From TMED14 sp002167805 (lineage in GTDB: Bacteria > Bacteroidota > Bacteroidia > Flavobacteriales > Schleiferiaceae): a stretch of DNA of 64,000 bases. Under the pieces are notes generated by a model, which worked only from the letters and a program-made list of their open reading frames with translations, searched no databases and had not been told where the DNA came from. This document shows positions 16,067 to 25,907 of this stretch, one piece after another (the first letter of the stretch is position 1; the number at the start of each line of letters is the position of its first letter). The position numbers and the translations under genes were made by a program. The stretch is from positions 62,001-126,000 of the forward strand of contig CBFHHY010000003.1 in assembly GCA_965655795.1 (NCBI GenBank). The letters run 5' to 3'.

Positions 16067-18790
16067 TTAACTTTCAAATGTTTGAATTATTAATTTTTTT
16101 TGTACTTGCTCAGCAGCTTGTTTTGAACCTGGAGCCGTTGAAGCAGAGACCTTTGGAGATATACATTCAAATGGATAATCAGTTTTTACTCTTAAATAAC
16201 TCCATGCTCCCATATTTGCAGGTTCCTCCTGAGTCCAAATCAATTTTACTTTTTTATTGTACTTACTTAACTGCCTATCCATTTCTTTTTTAGGAAGCGG
16301 GTATAATTGTTCCAATCGAATAATTCCAGTCTCTTCGTCATTGATTCGATTTCTCTCCTCTAAAAGCTCATAATATATTTTCCCAGAGCAGAACACAACT
16401 TTTTTCACTTTTCTCTCATCTATGAAATCCGGAATAACAGGGAGGAATTTACCTTCACCTAATTCCTCCATTTTAGATACTGCTAATGGATGTCTTAATA
16501 GACTTTTAGGACTCATAATCACTAATGGCTTTCTGAACTTTTGGAGCATTTGTCGACGAAGCAAATGAAAATGATTAGCAGGTGTCGTTGGATTGCAAAC
16601 AAACATATTTTGTTGAGCGCACAGTTGAAGAAATCGCTCCAATCGCGCTGACGAATGTTCCGCTCCCTGACCTTCATAGCCATGAGGAAGTAATAAGACC
16701 AAACCATTTTGTACTTTCCATTTATCCTCAGCAGCAGCTATAAATTGATCAATAATTATTTGGGCTCCATTTGAAAAATCTCCAAATTGAGCTTCCCAAA
16801 TCACTAAAGTATCTGGACTTGCCATTGCATATCCATAATCAAAACCCAAAACAGCATATTCTGATAAGTGTGAATTGTAGATTGCGAAACGACCCTTTGA
16901 TTCTGGTATATTATCTAGTAAACAAACCTCTTCTTCTGAGTCTTCAATTTTAATAATTGCATGGCGATGTGAAAAAGTTCCTCTCTCTACATCCTCACCA
17001 GAGATACGAATATTAAACCCATCTTGAAGTAATGTTCCATAGGCCATCATTTCAGCCATTCCCCAGTCTAATGCATTTTTTTCGAAAGCCATCTTCTTTC
17101 TATCTCCAATTAAACGAGTTATTTTTTTGAAGAATTTCTTGCCTGGAGGCAAAGCTGTAAGTGTTTTTGCTACTGCACTCAAACGATCTTTTGAAATTGA
17201 TGTATCTGGAATATTATGAATGTCTATTTTTTTTGCCCTCGAATAATCATTCCATTCGTCTAACATAAATGGAACAATTTTATTTTTTTCAATCTTTTTT
17301 GAATCATCGAATAAGCCTTCTAACATAGACTTAAATTCAGATTCCATCTCAAGTATCAAATTTGAATCTACTTCTCCAGTGGCAAGAAGTTTGTCAAAAT
17401 ATATTTTTCTTGGATTCGGATGCTTCGAAATTGTTTTGTAAAGCAAAGGTTGAGTAAACCTGGGCTCATCACCTTCATTATGTCCATACTTTCTGTAACA
17501 AAGTAAATCAATAAATACGTCCCGTTTCCATTTCTGACGATACTCAATTGCAAAACGCATGGCGTGAATAACTGCTTCAGTATCGTCACCGTTGACATGC
17601 AAAACTGGAGCTAATACTACTTTCGCTACATCGGTACAATAGGTTGACGAACGACCATCAATGAAATTAGTTGTGAAACCGACTTGATTATTAACTACAA
17701 CATGAATGGTTCCTTCTGTTCCATAACCAGATAATCTTTCCATTTGAATTACCTCGTATACAACTCCTTGACCCGATATCGCAGCATCACCATGAATCAT
17801 AATTGGTAAAACTTTACTTGGATCCTCAGGATAACTTGAGCGACTTTTTGCTCTTGAAATTCCAGCAACTATCGGATCCACTGCTTCAAGATGAGAAGGG
17901 TTTGGAGCAATATTTAATTTCAATTTTTTACCATTATCCAACTCCCTTTCTGCTGTATAACCAAGATGATACTTGACATCTCCATCAAAATCCGCTTCCT
18001 CGAATTGTTTACCTTCAAATTCGGAAAAAATCTCAGAAGCTGGCTTTCCAAACAGATTTGTCAAAACATTTAACCTTCCCCGGTGCGCCATACCCAAAAC
18101 AACTTCTTCAACCCCGATTTCAGCAGCTTTTTGAAGCAAAAAATCCAATCCTGGAATTAAATTTTCCGCACCTTCAATTGAAAACCTCTTTTGTCCAACA
18201 AACTTTGTATTTAAAAAACTCTCAAATGCAATTGCCTCATTCAACTTGTGCAGAATGTATAATCTGTCATTAGAATCTAAAATGGGAGCATTTTCATTGG
18301 ACTGTATAAACTTTTGAATCCAAGAAATTACATCTGGCTCTCTTACATACATATACTCCACGCCGATAGAGCGACAATATGTGTTTTCGAGATGATTAAT
18401 TATATCTCTTAAACTCGCAGGGGACTTAAGGCCGAGTTCCGATGCTGCTTGAAACTTTAATTCTAAATCTGAATCATTTAATCCAAAATTTTTCAGTGAT
18501 AAATCAGGACTGTACTTTCTTCTTGTTCTTACTGGATTTGTCTGAGTAAATAAATGCCCTCGGGTCCTATATCCATGAACTAAATTCAGAACTGAAAATT
18601 CTTTTCTTACCTCATCGGGAAGCACTGTCTGATCTTCTAGCAGATCACTAAAATCAGATTTTGAAAAATCGTAACCTTGAAAAAAAGCTCTCCATGAAGG
18701 TTCAATAGAATCAGGATCAGAGAGATACTCTTTATAAAGATCCTCAATAAAGCCGATATGCGATGTCCCTAAAAAAGAAAAGCGATCCAT
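16067..18790 (-). CDS. sucA: 2-oxoglutarate dehydrogenase E1
   Basis: 907 residues, full-length E1o. The N-terminus (FSFLGTSHIGFIEDLYKEYL...PSWRAFFQGYDF) is the family's E2-docking segment. The thiamine diphosphate region contains LGMAHRGRLNVL, IHGDAAISGQGVVYE and VVNNQVGFTT. The C-terminal half carries the pyrimidine-binding transketolase-like domain (GQGAEHSSARLERFLQ). It decarboxylates 2-oxoglutarate and passes the succinyl group to SucB. A TAATTTTG -7-like box lies at 18813-18820, about 22 bases before the ATG. Confidence 0.96.
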   Translation of the reverse strand: MDRFSFLGTSHIGFIEDLYKEYLSDPDSIEPSWRAFFQGYDFSKSDFSDLLEDQTVLPDEVRKEFSVLNLVHGYRTRGHLFTQTNPVRTRRKYSPDLSLKNFGLNDSDLELKFQAASELGLKSPASLRDIINHLENTYCRSIGVEYMYVREPDVISWIQKFIQSNENAPILDSNDRLYILHKLNEAIAFESFLNTKFVGQKRFSIEGAENLIPGLDFLLQKAAEIGVEEVVLGMAHRGRLNVLTNLFGKPASEIFSEFEGKQFEEADFDGDVKYHLGYTAERELDNGKKLKLNIAPNPSHLEAVDPIVAGISRAKSRSSYPEDPSKVLPIMIHGDAAISGQGVVYEVIQMERLSGYGTEGTIHVVVNNQVGFTTNFIDGRSSTYCTDVAKVVLAPVLHVNGDDTEAVIHAMRFAIEYRQKWKRDVFIDLLCYRKYGHNEGDEPRFTQPLLYKTISKHPNPRKIYFDKLLATGEVDSNLILEMESEFKSMLEGLFDDSKKIEKNKIVPFMLDEWNDYSRAKKIDIHNIPDTSISKDRLSAVAKTLTALPPGKKFFKKITRLIGDRKKMAFEKNALDWGMAEMMAYGTLLQDGFNIRISGEDVERGTFSHRHAIIKIEDSEEEVCLLDNIPESKGRFAIYNSHLSEYAVLGFDYGYAMASPDTLVIWEAQFGDFSNGAQIIIDQFIAAAEDKWKVQNGLVLLLPHGYEGQGAEHSSARLERFLQLCAQQNMFVCNPTTPANHFHLLRRQMLQKFRKPLVIMSPKSLLRHPLAVSKMEELGEGKFLPVIPDFIDERKVKKVVFCSGKIYYELLEERNRINDEETGIIRLEQLYPLPKKEMDRQLSKYNKKVKLIWTQEEPANMGAWSYLRVKTDYPFECISPKVSASTAPGSKQAAEQVQKKLIIQTFES

Positions 18791-18931
18791 AAAACTGTTT
18801 TAATAGCTCTTTCAAAATTACGTCAATTTAATCCTTTCTAAAGAAGGACATTTAATTACATAAATTGAATAGTAAAAAGAAAAAAAATCATTTTTAATTG
18901 TATTATATTGCCTGAATTAGAATAAAAAATT

Positions 18932-20914
18932 TTGTCTAATAAAAACAATAATTACGATATAATTTTTGCTGGCTGGGGAGCCAGCACATGCATTCTTTTG
19001 ATAGAGATGTCAAAGCAATTTTTGCTTAACGATAAAAAAATCTTGATTTTAGAACCCAGTGAAAAAACTGAAAATGATAAAACATTTTGTTTTTGGGCGA
19101 ATAAACTTGATAACATTTATCAAGATTACGAATCTCTTATATCCCATCGATGGAATAAAATTAGAATTAACAATAATAAAAGTTCATCAATTAAACCCAT
19201 TGAATACTTTCATATAAATAGTAGCGACTTGTATGATTGGGCGAAAAAGCTGTGTCTAGAACATAAAATTGAACATAAAAGGGAAAAAGTATTAAGGGTT
19301 GAAAGTGCTAATTCACTTAACATTGAGACATCTGAAAATAACTATTCTGCTGAATGGGTTTTTGATAGCCGACCTCCAGATTTGAGAAACCTAAAAGATG
19401 ATAAGTTTAATATTTCGCAATCATTTTTCGGCTTAAAAGTTGAACTAAGTGAATACCAACTAGAAACTGATGTATATCATATGATGGACTTTCGAGTGCC
19501 TCAGGAAGGGGCTACTCAATTTGTATATATTTTACCATACTCCCAAAAAACTGCCCTAATAGAATTAACTCGATTTGGGAAAAAACTCATAAATCAAGAT
19601 GAAGCAAAAAATACTCTTAATGATTTTATTGAAAAATATTTTGGACCATACCAAATCATAGAATCGGAAAAAGGAATAATTCCAATGAGCTCAATATTAC
19701 CCGAACAAAAATCTGATGAAAAGATTGTCAATATTGGAACTCGAGCGGGGAATGTAAAACCAAGCACTGGATATGCTTTTAAAAATATGTACAATCATTC
19801 GAAATTGATATGTAAGAATGGACAGTTAAAGTCAAGAAAAGTAAGAGTAAATAAAAGATTTCTTATTTACGATCAATTATTATTAATTATTCTGACAATC
19901 TGGCCATTAAAAGGAAAGCTAATCTTTGAAAGATTATTTAAGATAAAATCTTCAGGTTTTATCTTAAAATTTCTTGATGAAAAAACTTCCATTTTAGAGG
20001 AAATGTCCATGTTTCTAAAACTACAAATATGGACATTTATTAAATCTGCATTGTTTTGGTTTTATTGGAAAATAAAAAAAACCATGATTCCAATATTAAT
20101 GGTTTTTTACCTTTTAGTAGATCAAACCCGATCATCCAGTGATTTGTTAAATCTATCTCAAAGTAACCTAGTTGTTATTGCATTAGGTTTGCTATTCATT
20201 GGAATACCTCATGGCGCTCTAGATCACTTAATTGGAGTATTCCCAAATGGCAGCAACAAGATCACTTTTAAATTTATTCTCGCATATCTCTCTCTGATGC
20301 TGATAATTTTGTTGATTTGGATTTACGCACCATTAATTGCTCTATTATTTTTTATCCTATACTCTGCATGGCATTTTGGGCAAGCTGAAACTCAAAATTG
20401 GAATATTAGATCAAATTTTATCTCTTTTGTCTGGGGTATTATTTTGCTTAGCTCTTTATTCTTAATTCACTTTGATGAATTTCGAAAAATATTGTCAATA
20501 CTCGGTATCGAGTTAGTTGAAAATTCCAAAATTCATTATCAACTAATAGGGAATTCAATATTAATTATTCCATTAGTCTATGCACTTGTTAAAAGACATA
20601 TTGAATGGCTAGTAATATTAATTTTCCTTTTTTTATCTAACTATGAAAGCCTCCTCTTGACCTTTGGCCTCTATTTTGTTTTTCAACATAGTAGAATTGG
20701 GTGGAAAGATTTAAAGTCCAAATTACAAAAGTCCAATTTTAAAATGTTCAAGGAGGCTCTTCCCTTTAATTTAGGAGCAATTCTTTTATACCTGATATCA
20801 ATATGCGTATTGAAACTAAACCCAGAAGAAGGCCTGGCTTATTTCTTTATCTTTCTATCTGCAATTAGTTTTCCTCATGTATTATTCATGCATGTATTTT
20901 ATCAAAAAAATTAA
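18932..20914 (+). CDS. crtY-blh: fused lycopene beta-cyclase (CrtY) and Brp/Blh beta-carotene 15,15'-dioxygenase
   Basis: A 660-residue two-domain protein. Residues 1 to about 300 match CrtY-type lycopene cyclase: dinucleotide loop FAGWGAST, ILEPSEK, KTFCFW, VFDSRPP, FVYILPYSQKTALIELTRF, KGIIPM and GTRAGNVKPSTGYAFKN. From about residue 385 the chain is a polytopic Brp/Blh domain with GIPHGALDH (His427, His432), SAWHFGQ (His481), FQHS (His586) and FPHVLFMH (His649, His654). Together the domains would convert lycopene to beta-carotene and cleave it to retinal. The start is TTG, with an in-frame TAA 6 bases upstream. The stop shares TTAA with the convergent polyprenyl synthase gene. Confidence 0.92.
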   Translation: MSNKNNNYDIIFAGWGASTCILLIEMSKQFLLNDKKILILEPSEKTENDKTFCFWANKLDNIYQDYESLISHRWNKIRINNNKSSSIKPIEYFHINSSDLYDWAKKLCLEHKIEHKREKVLRVESANSLNIETSENNYSAEWVFDSRPPDLRNLKDDKFNISQSFFGLKVELSEYQLETDVYHMMDFRVPQEGATQFVYILPYSQKTALIELTRFGKKLINQDEAKNTLNDFIEKYFGPYQIIESEKGIIPMSSILPEQKSDEKIVNIGTRAGNVKPSTGYAFKNMYNHSKLICKNGQLKSRKVRVNKRFLIYDQLLLIILTIWPLKGKLIFERLFKIKSSGFILKFLDEKTSILEEMSMFLKLQIWTFIKSALFWFYWKIKKTMIPILMVFYLLVDQTRSSSDLLNLSQSNLVVIALGLLFIGIPHGALDHLIGVFPNGSNKITFKFILAYLSLMLIILLIWIYAPLIALLFFILYSAWHFGQAETQNWNIRSNFISFVWGIILLSSLFLIHFDEFRKILSILGIELVENSKIHYQLIGNSILIIPLVYALVKRHIEWLVILIFLFLSNYESLLLTFGLYFVFQHSRIGWKDLKSKLQKSNFKMFKEALPFNLGAILLYLISICVLKLNPEEGLAYFFIFLSAISFPHVLFMHVFYQKN

Positions 20915-21873
20915 AATTTTCTCTCATAAATCCAATTTGCAAAATTTCTTAAGTCTGAAACCTCACAGACCTCTTCAATTTCTTTCAAAGATTTAATAGC
21001 ATTATCAAAATGATTTCGCCTCTGCTTCTGAACATAATCAAGAGTTCCACTTAATTTCATCTCTGATAATATTTTCTGAACTATTTCGTTTGATTGCAAA
21101 TCAAAAATAGAATCTAATTTGCCTGGGTTATTTTTTGAAAAATGTATCCAAAGTAAAGTTTTCTTTTTAGCAAGTATATCTGCTCCAACATTCTTGCCGA
21201 TAGTCTTAGTTGAACCATAAGCATCAAGAAGGTCATCATGAATTTGAAAACTTAATCCTAATTCAACACCAAAATTATATAGAGCTCTAGAGATAACTCT
21301 TGATCCACCGGAAATTATAGAACCCATCTCTAATGAACATCCCAATAAAACAGCTGTTTTATTCCTAATCATGTGCAAATACTGCCCTTCTTCTATATTA
21401 TCAATTTTTTCAAAGCTCATATCCATTTGCTGACCCTCACAAACTTCAAGCGCAGTTTGATTAAATGATTTTAACAGCTCTGAAAAATGTTCATCTGGGG
21501 ATTGTAATAAAGATTTGTATGCCATGACCAGGAGGGCATCTCCAGATAGTATTCCTGTATTCAAATCCCAATTTTCATGCACAGTTTTTTTACCTCTCCG
21601 AATCTTAGCTTTATCCATTATATCGTCATGAATAAGTGAGAAATTATGAAATCTTTCTACGGAGTGAGCAACTGGCAAAGCAACGCTCGCATCACAACCA
21701 TTAGCCTCAGCCGCCATGAGAGCTAATATTGGTCTAATTCTTTTACCACCTAAACCTAGAATATATCGCTGTGGTGCATATAGTTCATCCGGATGTCTAT
21801 TCCACTCAGGCTCACTAAAACCCTGATCTAATGAATCAAGATAAAGTTTACGAAGACGATCTAATGAATTCAT
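20911..21873 (-). CDS. polyprenyl synthetase (trans-prenyltransferase, FPP/GGPP synthase type)
   Basis: 320 residues with both Asp-rich motifs of trans-prenyltransferases: LIHDDIMD (first) and FQIHDDLLDAYG (second), plus GGKRIRPILALMAAEANG, which contains a substrate-binding Lys/Arg. It condenses IPP with an allylic diphosphate. Whether the product is FPP, GGPP or longer cannot be set from sequence alone. GGPP would feed the carotenoid branch served by the convergent crtY-blh gene, with which it shares its stop region (TTAA, 20911-20914). It overlaps rfbA by 4 bases. Confidence 0.9.
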   Translation of the reverse strand: MNSLDRLRKLYLDSLDQGFSEPEWNRHPDELYAPQRYILGLGGKRIRPILALMAAEANGCDASVALPVAHSVERFHNFSLIHDDIMDKAKIRRGKKTVHENWDLNTGILSGDALLVMAYKSLLQSPDEHFSELLKSFNQTALEVCEGQQMDMSFEKIDNIEEGQYLHMIRNKTAVLLGCSLEMGSIISGGSRVISRALYNFGVELGLSFQIHDDLLDAYGSTKTIGKNVGADILAKKKTLLWIHFSKNNPGKLDSIFDLQSNEIVQKILSEMKLSGTLDYVQKQRRNHFDNAIKSLKEIEEVCEVSDLRNFANWIYERKF

Positions 21874-22730
21874 TCAATGAGTCCTCTTAAATACATTCCA
21901 TAACCGCTTTTCATTAGAGGCTTAGATAACTCCAAGAGCTCTTTTGCATTTATATAGCCCATTCTAAATGCCACCTCTTCAATACAAGCAACTTTGATTC
22001 CCTTTCTTCTCGCCATAATTTGAACGAAATTACCTGCCTCCAGTAAACTATCGAAGGTCCCAGTATCGAGCCATTGAGTACCTTTTTCCAAAACTTTTAC
22101 ACTTAAATTTTGATTTTCCAAGTAATTCTTGTTGATATCTGTTATCTCATACTCACCTCTTGAACTCGGTTTAAGTTTTGTTGCAAATTCAATGACATCA
22201 TTATCATAAAAATAAAGACCAGGAACAGCATAATTACTTTTTGGATTCATTGGTTTTTCCTCTATAGAAACAGCATTCCCATTTTTATCAAAATCAACAA
22301 CTCCATATCTTTCGGGATCACTCACTTCGTATGCAAAAATTACTGCACCTTTTTTTTCTTTAGCATCTTTCAGGATTGACTTCATTCCTCCCCCAAAAAA
22401 TATGTTATCTCCGAGAATTAAAGCAACACGGTCATTTCCAATAAATTTTTTCCCGATCAAAAATGCTTGAGCAAGACCCTTTGGCTCTTTTTGAATTTCA
22501 TATGAAAATAAACAACCTAATTTTTTACCATCTCCAAGAAGTTTTTCAAATAACGGTAAATCCTCCGCTGTCGTGATAATTAATATTTCTCGAATACCCG
22601 CCTCCATCAATGTTGAGAGAGGGTAAAATATCATTGGCTTATCATATACAGGCATTAATTGCTTGCTCATGATTTTAGTTAGTGGTTGAAGTCTTGTCCC
22701 TGAGCCACCGGCAAGTATTATACCTTTCAT
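21870..22730 (-). CDS. rfbA: glucose-1-phosphate thymidylyltransferase
   Basis: 286 residues opening with the nucleotidyltransferase loop GIILAGGSGTRLQPLT and the RfbA-specific SKQLMPVYDKPMIFYPLSTLM. Further motifs are LILGDNIFFG, VSIEEKP, SNYAVPGLYFYD and the C-terminal WLDTGTFDSLLEA. It makes dTDP-glucose for rhamnose and other deoxysugars of surface polysaccharide. The usual partners rfbB, rfbC and rfbD are not in the window. Both ends overlap neighbours by 4 bases (RND pump upstream, polyprenyl synthase downstream), so it is embedded in an operon. Confidence 0.95.
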   Translation of the reverse strand: MKGIILAGGSGTRLQPLTKIMSKQLMPVYDKPMIFYPLSTLMEAGIREILIITTAEDLPLFEKLLGDGKKLGCLFSYEIQKEPKGLAQAFLIGKKFIGNDRVALILGDNIFFGGGMKSILKDAKEKKGAVIFAYEVSDPERYGVVDFDKNGNAVSIEEKPMNPKSNYAVPGLYFYDNDVIEFATKLKPSSRGEYEITDINKNYLENQNLSVKVLEKGTQWLDTGTFDSLLEAGNFVQIMARRKGIKVACIEEVAFRMGYINAKELLELSKPLMKSGYGMYLRGLIE

Positions 22731-25078
22731 TCGTCTTCAGCTAAATCAATTAATATATTTTCCATTTCTGATCCTGTCATTACCTTATCTAGAGATATTA
22801 AAAGACTCGGTAATAATATTAAATTGGAAAACATCGCAAATACTAAAGTAATCGAAACTAAGAGACCAAGAGCCTGGGTTCCACCAAAATCTGATGCTAA
22901 GAATATGAAAAAGCCTGAAAATAGAACTATACTGGTGTAAAACATACTAATTCCTGTTTCTCTTATAGCAGTGATTGCTGCATTGGATATATTATGATCA
23001 TTTCCAATTAACTCCTGACGGTAGCGAGCAAGATAATGTAAAGTGTCATCTATTGAAATTCCGAAGGAAATCGAAAAAATAAGAACAGTGGATGGTTTAA
23101 CTGGAATTCCAAACCAGCCCATAAGTCCTGCGGTCATTAATAGAGGTAATAAATTCGGAATGATTGCAACAACTACCATTCTTGGGGTCTTGAATAAGAT
23201 CGCCATAATGATTGATATTAGGACAATTGCAAGCATTAAACTCAATACCAGATTATTGATTAAAAATTTTGTACTTCTGAGAAATATCACGCTCGCACCG
23301 GTATATTGGATATCATAATTTTTTTTACTGAAAATGTCATTCGCAAGATTTTGAACTTTTCCCACAAGCTGACTCATCTCTGGTCGAGCTAAATCTTTTA
23401 CTTGAACTGAAATTCTCATTTTTTGATTTATTGAATCTGAAAATCCTGTGGTTAAAAAGTCCAAATTTTCACTTTTCAAATTAGGCAATGAAGTTGATAT
23501 TAATGCTCTCTCCTGTGAGTTAGGTAAAGCATAAAACAGAGGGTCTCCACCATAATATGCTTGCCTTCCAAATTTTAACATATCCACTAGTGAAAGAGAT
23601 CTAGAAAGATTGGGGAATGTATCTAATCTAGATTGAAATTTGTCAACTCTTCTGAGTAATTTGGATTTTTCAATTCCATTTTCAGTTCTTGAGTCAATCA
23701 CAATATCTAAAGGAATAACTCCTCCCATTTCTCTTTCGAAAAATTTCATCTGGGTAACAAGAGGATCTGTTGGATTAATATCTGTCGTCAGGTTACCTGT
23801 CGTCTTCATTAAAGTCATTCCAAAAAGTCCAAAAATTAAAATGACGAATGAACCCAAATAAACTTTTTTTCTATGATATTGTGATATTCGGACTAGCCAT
23901 TCAATCCATTTTGTGATCCATTTTTGACTCAAATGATTATAATGCCGCTCTTTTGGCTCAGACAGCCAACTGTATAAAACAGGAATTGTTGTTAAGGAAA
24001 GAATGTAGACAACAAGAATATTGATTGTTGCTGCAACTCCGAAATGAACAAGCGCATCACTCGATGTTAAAATAAATGTGGCAAAACCTAATGCCGTAGT
24101 TGTATTTGTTAAAAAAGCAACACCACCAATTTTTTTTACGGTATGAATTAGTGCCTCTTTAACTTTTTTATCTTTTGAATATTCTTGATGATATTTATTA
24201 ATGAAGAAAATACAATTGGGAACAACTATGACTATTAGTAATGGGGGCAAAAGAGCCGAAAATAATGTTATTTTAAATCCTAGCAAGCCCATTATTCCAA
24301 ATGAACCAACAACACCAAATGCAACTACGACCAATGCAATAATTGCTGCCCTGAGACTTCTTAGTAAAATGAGCATAATTAATACTGTGACAAAGCCAGT
24401 TAAAGCCATAAATAAGTTGATCTCACTTTTTATAGAACGAGCATTTTTTAATCTCAAATAAGGCAAACCAGAAACCTCAATCGGGATGCCTGTTCTCCTT
24501 TCAAAACGTTTTGTTTCGATATGTATTCTGTCAAATAAGTCGTATATAATTTCACTGTAATTGGCTTTATCAGTTATCGAAACAGCCATTAAATGAGTTT
24601 TATTGTCACGGCTACTTAATAAGCCATGATAAATAGGTAAAGCTTCATAATGATTACGAATATTAAAAGCTTTTTTCGGACTATCAATTTTTCCATCCAT
24701 TATTGGACGAGATTCCATTTTGGCATCCTCAGCATTACCTAATGTTAAGTCAACAGCATTGTGAAGAGAGAATACTCCTGTTACTTCATTCTCTTTCTCC
24801 AGTCTTTCAGCCATATTTTGCCAGGCATTCAACACAGATGGTGTAAAAAATGCATTGTCTTTAGCACCTAAAACAATTGAATTTCCTGAGCCAGTAAAAT
24901 CTTTTTGGAATTCGGTGTATGTGGTGTACACCGAATCATCAGATGGTAACATTTTTGCAAAATGATAACTTATATCAACATTTCGACCTACAACGCCCAT
25001 GAATAGAACATAGAGCAACCAAAAAATCAAAACACCTTTTCGATTTTTAAGTATGAAATGTCCTAATTTTTCCCACAT
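22727..25078 (-). CDS. RND/MMPL superfamily membrane exporter
   Basis: 783 residues with the duplicated RND layout: a single N-terminal helix, a large extracytoplasmic loop (about residues 40-215), five to six helices containing FSALLPPLLIVIVVPNCIFFINKY, a second helix and loop, and a closing helix block with FSISFGISIDDTLHYLARYR. This compact form lacks separate membrane-fusion and outer-membrane partners nearby, as in MMPL/HpnN-like lipid exporters. The substrate is unknown. Operon context with rfbA and a prenyl synthase hints at envelope lipid traffic. A TACCTTTG box lies 8 bases before its ATG. Confidence 0.87.
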   Translation of the reverse strand: MWEKLGHFILKNRKGVLIFWLLYVLFMGVVGRNVDISYHFAKMLPSDDSVYTTYTEFQKDFTGSGNSIVLGAKDNAFFTPSVLNAWQNMAERLEKENEVTGVFSLHNAVDLTLGNAEDAKMESRPIMDGKIDSPKKAFNIRNHYEALPIYHGLLSSRDNKTHLMAVSITDKANYSEIIYDLFDRIHIETKRFERRTGIPIEVSGLPYLRLKNARSIKSEINLFMALTGFVTVLIMLILLRSLRAAIIALVVVAFGVVGSFGIMGLLGFKITLFSALLPPLLIVIVVPNCIFFINKYHQEYSKDKKVKEALIHTVKKIGGVAFLTNTTTALGFATFILTSSDALVHFGVAATINILVVYILSLTTIPVLYSWLSEPKERHYNHLSQKWITKWIEWLVRISQYHRKKVYLGSFVILIFGLFGMTLMKTTGNLTTDINPTDPLVTQMKFFEREMGGVIPLDIVIDSRTENGIEKSKLLRRVDKFQSRLDTFPNLSRSLSLVDMLKFGRQAYYGGDPLFYALPNSQERALISTSLPNLKSENLDFLTTGFSDSINQKMRISVQVKDLARPEMSQLVGKVQNLANDIFSKKNYDIQYTGASVIFLRSTKFLINNLVLSLMLAIVLISIIMAILFKTPRMVVVAIIPNLLPLLMTAGLMGWFGIPVKPSTVLIFSISFGISIDDTLHYLARYRQELIGNDHNISNAAITAIRETGISMFYTSIVLFSGFFIFLASDFGGTQALGLLVSITLVFAMFSNLILLPSLLISLDKVMTGSEMENILIDLAEDE

Positions 25079-25085
25079 AGACTAA

Positions 25086-25093
25086 CAAAGGTA
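25086..25093 (-). promoter_or_regulatory. -7 box upstream of the RND exporter operon
   Basis: TACCTTTG on the minus strand, with 7 bases between it and the ATG at 25078. Transcription would start at or beside the ATG. No TTG lies at standard spacing. Confidence 0.35.
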
Positions 25094-25145
25094 AGGTCAG
25101 AAAAACATAAAGAATAAAGATCCAAGAGGAAGATTTAAAATAAGC

Positions 25146-25907
25146 TTATCGGATCAATGTTGGACGTGATGGCGCAGCGTCATTTGCTATCGATGCCACT
25201 TGCATCGCAAGTGTCCAATATCCATCTTCTATATCATCATTTATGTAAATAAGTTCGGTTATTGTTGCGTTCAATCTAGCTTCATGCCCAGGCACTTTCT
25301 CCCCTTCGCTAAGCCCCCAAAAGCTCCTGTGAGATAATAATTTACCTCCATCTTCTTCTCTATCTACACTCGGCAGATCGACCAACCAATGTAAAATCCC
25401 TTTTTTTCTTAGAAAATAACCTACCTCTTTAGAAAAAAAAGGAGCATCTTGAGATGAAAAATTCATATTCTTTTTTTCCGCTGAATTCGGATTTGACCTA
25501 ACAACCAATGCTGTTAAATCATTGGAAGGTCTCCAATGATTCCAAGCCTTCTCAATTTGATCTAATTCAATGATTTTCCCATTTTCACCATAGTCTTTAT
25601 AATTAACTGTAATAAGAAGAGCAGTCTGAAGAAATGGGATACTGACACCATTGATTGGATGCCAAGTTTGACAAACATGACCGAGAGTTTCAGTATGACT
25701 CCCATGAGCGTGTGGATTAAAATTTATATTAAAAAAATTCACATCACCACCCATACCCACAGAGCCAATCCATTTATCTATTCTTACAGGGTCTCTTTTC
25801 ATTCCAGGGATATACCAAGCTCTGGTCCGCCCTTCTTCTATTGAAGTACTTAAATCATGAATTATTTTTGGATTTTTCACTGTACTTAAATTAAGGTATA
25901 AATCCAT
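25146..25907 (-). CDS. cyclase family protein (kynurenine formamidase-like fold)
   Basis: About 253 residues from the ATG at 25907. An upstream ATG at 25970 would add 21 residues and bury 80 bases in hemW, so it is less likely. The sequence begins HDLSTSIEEG-type and contains FNPHAHGSHTETLGHV, the metal-binding motif of PF04199 cyclases (HxGTHxDxxxH variant), as well as VRSNPNSAEKK and LPSVDREEDGGKLLSHRSFW. Family members are Zn/Mn amidohydrolases including kynurenine formamidase. The substrate here is unassigned. The start overlaps hemW by 17 bases. Confidence 0.78.
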   Translation of the reverse strand: MDLYLNLSTVKNPKIIHDLSTSIEEGRTRAWYIPGMKRDPVRIDKWIGSVGMGGDVNFFNINFNPHAHGSHTETLGHVCQTWHPINGVSIPFLQTALLITVNYKDYGENGKIIELDQIEKAWNHWRPSNDLTALVVRSNPNSAEKKNMNFSSQDAPFFSKEVGYFLRKKGILHWLVDLPSVDREEDGGKLLSHRSFWGLSEGEKVPGHEARLNATITELIYINDDIEDGYWTLAMQVASIANDAAPSRPTLIR

